Of a DNA stretch of 64,000 nucleotides, positions 59,908 through 64,000 are shown one piece after another. This DNA is from Nocardia albiluteola (GTDB lineage: Bacteria > Actinomycetota > Actinomycetes > Mycobacteriales > Mycobacteriaceae), in assembly GCF_018860155.1 (NCBI RefSeq), contig NZ_JAHKNI010000011.1, forward strand, positions 172,656 to 236,655, in the 5' to 3' direction. Position 1 is the first letter of the stretch, and each line of letters starts with the position of its first letter. The notes under the pieces were generated by a model, which ran no database searches, was not told where the DNA came from, and saw only the letters and a list, made by a program, of their open reading frames with translations. A program made the position numbers and the translations under genes.

Positions 59908-60464
59908 CGTGCACCTCCCGCACTCTCCTGCGCCGCCATCTGCAGGGCCCGATGCTGCAGCACCTTGGCGTTGGCGACGCTCACACCCAGTTCGTCCGCC
60001 GAATCGCGGACCGAAAGTCCCTGCAGGAAGCGTAATTCCAGGATGCGCCGATAGCGCTCGGGCAGCCCGTCCAGCAGCGCGCGGGCCCGGGCCGCGGCCC
60101 GAACACCCTCCTGCTCCGCTGGTTCGGGCGGCGGCTCCGGCGCGAAATCGGGGTCTATCGTGGTGATTTCGCGGCCCATCCGGGTCCGCCAGTACTCCGC
60201 CAGCACGGTCCGAGCGGTCGCGCGCAGATACGCCCGCACCTCGGGCACGCTGGCCTGCACCCGCAGCGGCCGTAGCGCCGCGGTGAACACCTCCGCGGTG
60301 AGATCCTCGGCATCCGGGCGGTTGCCGACCTTGCCCACCATCAACGCGTACACCCAGGTCGCGTTGTCACGGTAGATCGACTCCCAGTCCCGGTAGGTCT
60401 CACCAGCCACCAGGCGCAGCTCCCGGGTCCGCGGATCCTCGCCGGATTCCGGCCGTCCGGCCAT
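59904..60464 (-). CDS. ECF-type RNA polymerase sigma factor
   Basis: The 186-residue protein has sigma2 (YRDWESIYRDNATWVYALMV, then NRPDAEDLTAEVFTAAL and RAYLRATARTVLAEYWRTRM) and sigma4 (LDGLPERYRRILELRFLQGL, then SVRDSADELGVSVANAKVLQ and HRALQMAAQE). It is translationally coupled to the Rieske protein. The likely unit is sigma factor, Rieske, cupredoxin, phosphoesterase. The signal may be redox or copper. Confidence 0.88.
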   Translation of the reverse strand: MAGRPESGEDPRTRELRLVAGETYRDWESIYRDNATWVYALMVGKVGNRPDAEDLTAEVFTAALRPLRVQASVPEVRAYLRATARTVLAEYWRTRMGREITTIDPDFAPEPPPEPAEQEGVRAAARARALLDGLPERYRRILELRFLQGLSVRDSADELGVSVANAKVLQHRALQMAAQESAGGAR

Positions 60465-60590
60465 CTGCCGCCGCCTTCCGCATCCACCTCCAGCGCATGA
60501 CCACGCCTAACAGTAGATAGCGAGAGGGGTTACAGGTGGCGGTTTCAGTGACCTCATCGGGCGAGCCCGGCGGTCCGGCCTCGGATACCG

Positions 60591-60626
60591 CGATGGGCGG
60601 GCCCCCTTCCGGGAGCCCGCCCATCG
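60591..60626. terminator. Hairpin terminator after the DUF8020 gene
   Basis: A 12-bp stem (CGATGGGCGGGC and its complement, 60591-60602 and 60615-60626) closes a 12-base loop with inner C/G pairing. It lies 39 bases beyond the stop of the minus-strand gene at 60665. Confidence 0.6.
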
Positions 60627-60664
60627 ATATCACCGCAACCGGTTACGGCGTCACCACAGCGGCA

Positions 60665-61510
60665 TCAGCGCTTCGGAGCGGGAGCCGGCGGAAACTGCGG
60701 GTTCGTGCAGAACCCACCCGGGGTGGTGCACGGCGAGTTGATGGTGCTGAAGTACTGGTACGCCGACCACAGCATCATCGGGCCCCCGACCAGGATGGTG
60801 CCGAGTAGCGCGCCGGCGCTGCCCACAGTGGCGACACCCGCGATGCAACCGATAATCGCACCCGGCAGACCCGCCAGCAGCGCTGAGACCGCGGCCGAGA
60901 TGGTGCCGACAGCGACGGCGCCGGCGATACAGCCGACCGTCACACCGATCAGTGCGCCGACGACGGCGCCGACCAGGCTGGAGATCGTCGCGCGGCTACC
61001 GAACGCCGAAAGCTCCTGCTGGTCACGCGGGCTGAAGGATTCGTCGACGGCCTTCGCGTCGAGGTCCTTCGGCTCGACCTGCGACACCGGCCTCAGGTGG
61101 GCAAGCGTATCCGCCGAGATCGGCTGAGCCACCGGAGTGCCGCCCGTGGTCTGCGGAGTCAGACGCACCGCATGGGCGGAGATGTCCGCGTTGATCGGGA
61201 ATTGGGTGTTGTCCTTGCGGTACACCAGGGGAACGGAGTCCACGACCTGCCCCTTGGCATCGGCGATCGTCAGGCTGTCACCCTGGCGCGCGAAGGTGCC
61301 GTCGGCCGCCTTCAGAACCGCCGAACCAGCGGCACGGTCGAGCTCATAGTGCACGCCATTGACGACAACAGTCTGAGACGCCGGAATATTCTTGAAGAAC
61401 GGGGCCGGGGCGGCCGGCGTCGCCGGTGCGGGCGGTGCGGCATATGCGGGCGCGGAGGCGATGCCGACGGCGGCAACCGCCAGCACCGCGCACGCGGTAA
61501 ATTTCCTCAT
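60665..61510 (-). CDS. Secreted DUF8020-type protein, second copy
   Basis: The 281-residue protein starts at ATG 61510 with a signal peptide (RKFTACAVLAVAAVGIASAP). A beta-rich domain follows (VVVNGVHYELDRAAGSAVLK, then GDSLTIADAKGQVVDSVPLV and TQFPINADISAHAVRLTPQT). The C-terminal half is Gly/Ala-rich and hydrophobic (LVGAVVGALIGVTVGCIAGA and on), ending YFSTINSPCTTPGGFCTNPQ. It shares its layout and motifs with the protein at 11037. The function is unknown; membrane or cell-wall association is likely. The region upstream holds an array of ATTTCTTT motifs. Confidence 0.75.
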   Translation of the reverse strand: MRKFTACAVLAVAAVGIASAPAYAAPPAPATPAAPAPFFKNIPASQTVVVNGVHYELDRAAGSAVLKAADGTFARQGDSLTIADAKGQVVDSVPLVYRKDNTQFPINADISAHAVRLTPQTTGGTPVAQPISADTLAHLRPVSQVEPKDLDAKAVDESFSPRDQQELSAFGSRATISSLVGAVVGALIGVTVGCIAGAVAVGTISAAVSALLAGLPGAIIGCIAGVATVGSAGALLGTILVGGPMMLWSAYQYFSTINSPCTTPGGFCTNPQFPPAPAPKR

Positions 61511-61814
61511 CAGGTACGACCTAGAACCTTTCGTTGACCCACGGTGCCCCGATACCAAGGCACGGCGGCACCGATTGTTGCCGATTCATTCGGCCGCACA
61601 AATATTTCAGAACAGTGAAATTTGAATAGTGATTCGTGTCCGAAAAGTTTAACCTTTCCCAACAATGGGGACCGAATTTCTTTGATTGCATCGCGCATTT
61701 CTTTCATTGAAACACCGAGATTATTCAAAGAAATAGAACGATGATCCCGAGGGGTTTCAATGAAAGAAATATTCGCACGGATGCGCCGGCGGGGCGCACC
61801 GCCGCCGGACGAAC
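61511..61814. other. AT-rich intergenic region with ATTTCTTT array
   Basis: This stretch is unusually AT-rich for the window. It contains the promoter of the DUF8020 gene and four ATTTCTTT-type motifs at 61676-61770, described separately. A 72-codon minus-strand frame is open here but has no further support. Confidence 0.5.
61676..61770. repeat. ATTTCTTT motif array including a 17-bp inverted repeat
   Basis: Copies read forward at 61676 (ATTTCTTTGATTGC) and 61697 (ATTTCTTTCATTGAAAC) and in reverse at 61723-61734 and 61754-61770. The second and fourth are a perfect 17-bp inverted pair 40 bases apart. The two forward copies are 21 bases apart, two helical turns. It looks like a multi-site operator for the DUF8020 gene or a decayed mobile element end. 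Confidence 0.6.
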
Positions 61815-62189
61815 TCAGCTCACCCAGCGCGGTGCGATGCGGGTGCCGTCCGGGAGTTCACCCCAGAACCCGACCGGCACGGTCACCAGGACTCCCGCAC
61901 GCCCCGCACCCGGGTTGTCCACACGGATCACCGCTCCGGCGGGCGCGATGGCGGCATCCCCCGCACCCAGCGAATTCGCCACACCGTCGATCGTCAGCAC
62001 CACCTCACCCTCGAGGAGTACGAACACCTCCTCGCGCAGCACGCGATGCGGCTGCCCCTGCGACTCCGGATCAATGTCCAGCCGCCACACGCACAGCTCG
62101 GCACTGCCGGTGCCGGGGCGAGCGTAGGAGGTGAATCGGGCGTTGTGCATCTGATGGACCTCGGCCTCGGCGGCACGAATGACGGGCAT
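61815..62189 (-). CDS. Cupin-domain protein
   Basis: The 124-residue single cupin has motif 1 QGQPHRVLREEVFVLLEGEV and motif 2 GAGDAAIAPAGAVIRVDNPG. The usual metal ligands are only partly present (PH, EE), so metal binding is uncertain. GAAGGAG precedes the start. It diverges from a MarR gene, whose operator-like repeats lie between, so it is probably induced by the MarR ligand. Confidence 0.78.
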   Translation of the reverse strand: MPVIRAAEAEVHQMHNARFTSYARPGTGSAELCVWRLDIDPESQGQPHRVLREEVFVLLEGEVVLTIDGVANSLGAGDAAIAPAGAVIRVDNPGAGRAGVLVTVPVGFWGELPDGTRIAPRWVS

Positions 62190-62206
62190 CGAAACTCTCC
62201 TTCAAT

Positions 62207-62256
62207 TGGTCAATCTACTTGACCATAATAGTCAAGCTTGTTGACTAATCTGTCAA
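62207..62256. promoter_or_regulatory. Overlapping MarR operator-like repeats
   Basis: Three inverted repeats share TTGAC/GTCAA arms: TGGTCA with TGACCA (62207-62225), CTTGAC with GTCAAG (62218-62236) and TTGACTAATCTGTCAA (62241-62256). They fill the space between the divergent cupin and MarR starts and could hold two or three dimers. Confidence 0.7.
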
Positions 62257-62273
62257 GTGCCAAGATTCACCCC

Positions 62274-62726
62274 ATGCCCGCCTACCCGCTCGCCCCGGAC
62301 CTGCCACTGCTGCTCCTGGCGGCCGCCGCAGAGGTCACCGACGCCGCCAACGCCGGCGTACATGCGGCCGGTTTCACCGATCTGCGCCCAGCGCACGGTT
62401 TCGCCTTCGTGCGGATGGCCCCCGACGGCGCCACGGTCGGCGAGATCGCCGAACACCTCGCCGTCACCAAGCAGGCCGCCAGCCAGCTGGTCGAGGAACT
62501 GGTGAAAAAGGGCTACGCACAACGTAATCCGCATCCGCACGACGCGCGCGCCCGGATGATCACCCTCACCGAGCGCGGCTGGGCCGCGACCCGCGCCTCC
62601 GACGCCGCGCTGGCCGCGTTCGCGGAACGCTGGACCGCGGCGCTCGGCCCGGAAACCGTTACCGCGCTGCGCAACGCCCTGGCCCATGTCGTCACCCCGG
62701 GGAGGGTTCGCCCCGCGGCGTGGTGA
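62274..62726 (+). CDS. MarR-family regulator
   Basis: The 150-residue protein has a winged helix: DGATVGEIAEHLAVTKQAAS, then QLVEELVKKGYAQRNPHPHD and ARARMITLTERGWAATRASD. The N-terminal part (LAPDLPLLLLAAAAEVTDAA) forms the dimer. ATG 62274 is chosen as the start of the conserved part. The divergent cupin gene and the intervening TTGAC repeats suggest it controls that gene and itself. Confidence 0.85.
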   Translation: MPAYPLAPDLPLLLLAAAAEVTDAANAGVHAAGFTDLRPAHGFAFVRMAPDGATVGEIAEHLAVTKQAASQLVEELVKKGYAQRNPHPHDARARMITLTERGWAATRASDAALAAFAERWTAALGPETVTALRNALAHVVTPGRVRPAAW

Positions 62727-62786
62727 ATACCGGAATGAGCACCCGAGCAGGGCCGGACCATGCGGCCCGGCCCCGGAATGCGGCGA

Positions 62787-63452
62787 TCACTGACTCGCGA
62801 GCAGCCCATTGATGTTCATCCGCTTGCGATTTCGCATGCTCCAGACGAATACGACCCCGATCACCGCGTACTCCACCGGATTCGTCAGCGCGACCGCCAC
62901 CGAGACCGGCAGGGTGAAGATCACCAGGAAACGCAGCACCGCCACCAGCGCGAAGGCCGTGGTCCACACCAGCGTCGAAATCATGAACACGCGGCGCACA
63001 TGGGCATTGTTGCGCCACAATGCATCCCAGCTGTGTGCGGAATCCGGCCCGGGCGCGTGCAGGCGCCGCGAGATGCCGAACATCGCCGGTCGCCCGAACA
63101 CGCAGCTGGCCAGCAGCAGCGCGCTGATAACGACATCGATGATCGGATCCTTGGCCAGCATCACGCGCGCACTGCCGCTCAGCAGCGCCAGCCCCAGCCC
63201 GAGGGCGTTGACCGCGAAGACGAATGCGGACAGGCCGTCGAACCGGCGGCGCAGCACGGCGGGCACGATCACCCACAGCGCCGAGACCACCGTCGACCAC
63301 AGCAACCCGGCGAAGCTGCTGAACCCGATCCCGACGAGCACGTAGTAAATCCCCACCGGCAGTGCGACATTGGCTGCCATGGGCGCCGCTGACCGAAATC
63401 GGGCGGTGCGCGACACCACCGGAATTGCTGCGGCGCCTGCGATTTCGGACAT
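62787..63452 (-). CDS. Membrane protein, VC0807-like
   Basis: The 221-residue protein has about six hydrophobic helices (VALPVGIYYVLVGIGFSSFA, LLWSTVVSALWVIVPAVL, then LSAFVFAVNALGLGLALLSG, ALLLASCVFGRPAMFG and two at the end). The intracellular segment (SRRLHAPGPDSAHSWDALWR) and the layout resemble VC0807-type membrane proteins. AGGGGAG precedes ATG 63452. Function unknown. Confidence 0.65.
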   Translation of the reverse strand: MSEIAGAAAIPVVSRTARFRSAAPMAANVALPVGIYYVLVGIGFSSFAGLLWSTVVSALWVIVPAVLRRRFDGLSAFVFAVNALGLGLALLSGSARVMLAKDPIIDVVISALLLASCVFGRPAMFGISRRLHAPGPDSAHSWDALWRNNAHVRRVFMISTLVWTTAFALVAVLRFLVIFTLPVSVAVALTNPVEYAVIGVVFVWSMRNRKRMNINGLLASQ

Positions 63453-63791
63453 CGGATGCTCCCCTGAACGCTGAAGTAGGTATGCCGTGAACGCTATTTC
63501 CGTCGAGCTCGCGCGGCGTCGGCGCGAGGATGGAATCGCCGATCTCCACCCGGGGGTCCAGACACCCGATGTCCACCTCGGGACTTCCATCGCCGGTTGG
63601 TTCCACGCCCTCGCGCGCGCGGCATAGGGTCGACGGGTCCACCCGATCCTGCCCCGGCCCCAGCGCTGCCCCCGCCCACCGACTCCGCAAACTCCATCGG
63701 CTCACCGTCCCGGCCGCTCGACCACCTTCCATGCCTGCGATCCCGGCGCTGGCGGCGAGAATACGGGGCGCACCCATCCACGAGGAGCGCG
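63453..63791. other. Intergenic region before the last gene
   Basis: Frames are open in both directions but without ribosome binding site or domain. It holds the divergent promoters of the membrane protein genes on each side. No repeat is seen. Confidence 0.4.
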
Positions 63792-64000
63792 ATGACGCAC
63801 ACGCTACGGCGCAACGCACGGCTGCTACTCGGCAGCGATCCGGAGACGAGCCCGCTGCTGCGGATGATCGGGACGGTACTGCTCGCGTTCAACCTGATGT
63901 ACAACCACCGTGACCCGGTACCGCTGTGGCTGTGGATCACCTTCGGCGCCGCGTTCGCCTGCTGGCTGCTGTACGCGCTGTGCGAGGGCAACTGGCATCG
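63792..64000 (+). CDS. Membrane protein, cut by the window end
   Basis: ATG 63792 behind GAGGAG opens a frame to the window end, 69 codons. The product begins MTHTLRRNARLLLGSDPETS and has two hydrophobic helices (LLRMIGTVLLAFNLMY and VPLWLWITFGAAFACWLLYA). It could be the start of a sensor histidine kinase or a small membrane protein; the rest is needed to tell. Confidence 0.6.
   Translation, partial: MTHTLRRNARLLLGSDPETSPLLRMIGTVLLAFNLMYNHRDPVPLWLWITFGAAFACWLLYALCEGNWH

Overview
The window reads as chromosome of a mycolic-acid actinomycete, most likely Nocardia. The DNA is very GC-rich, GTG starts and 4-base ATGA overlaps are common, and it carries a mycolyltransferase (antigen 85 type), an Rpf-like muralytic protein, two DUF8020-type secreted proteins and a DtxR/IdeR-controlled siderophore locus. 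These traits fit Nocardia better than Mycobacterium or Streptomyces, but the genus is an inference.

Layout. 1-7.4 kb looks like the right end of an integrated element. It holds a deleted IS5-family relic, a three-gene WXG100/type VII secretion-like cassette, fragments of a serine recombinase and a short-chain dehydrogenase, a secreted endoglycoceramidase-like GH5 enzyme and a regulator. It ends at a 37-bp 3' tRNA fragment (tRNA-Lys type) followed directly by a hairpin terminator. 7.7-20.7 kb is a glycan-catabolism locus: two formylglycine-type sulfatases, GH2 beta-galactosidase, MFS permease, GH3 glycosidase and a TetR regulator. Three related 16-bp palindromes sit before the sulfatase, the DUF8020 gene and the lacZ operon. 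Remnants of a GH20 hexosaminidase, an enolase-superfamily dehydratase and a third sulfatase show that the locus is decaying. 20.7-31.6 kb mixes a small orphan, an Rpf-like protein, a PadR/membrane protein/carotenoid oxygenase set, an epimerase, a Ser/Thr kinase with helical repeats and three hydrolases, one of them truncated.

31.6-40.1 kb is an iron locus. A leftward operon (ornithine cyclodeaminase-like, PLP decarboxylase, cysteine synthase-like, MATE exporter) resembles SbnB/SbnH/SbnA of 2,3-diaminopropionate metabolism. It diverges from a rightward lipoprotein/permease/ATPase uptake operon, and a DtxR/IdeR-like box lies before each. No NIS synthetase or NRPS is visible. 40.0-45.8 kb is an oxidation operon: a TetR regulator, an MpaB-type oxygenase fused to a cytochrome P450, an aldehyde dehydrogenase, an SDR and a ferredoxin cut off after about 20 codons.

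45.8-64 kb holds an ECF sigma factor with a thiol peroxidase-like protein, an MFS exporter with MarR, AraC, acyl-CoA dehydrogenase with TetR, a cyclase-family hydrolase, the mycolyltransferase, TetR/P450/ferredoxin, MarR, a sigma factor/Rieske/cupredoxin/metallophosphoesterase cluster, the second DUF8020 protein, cupin/MarR and two membrane proteins, the last cut by the window edge. The points most worth follow-up are the MpaB-P450 fusion, the siderophore operon without an assembly enzyme, the sulfated-glycan regulon and the sigma/Rieske/cupredoxin cluster.
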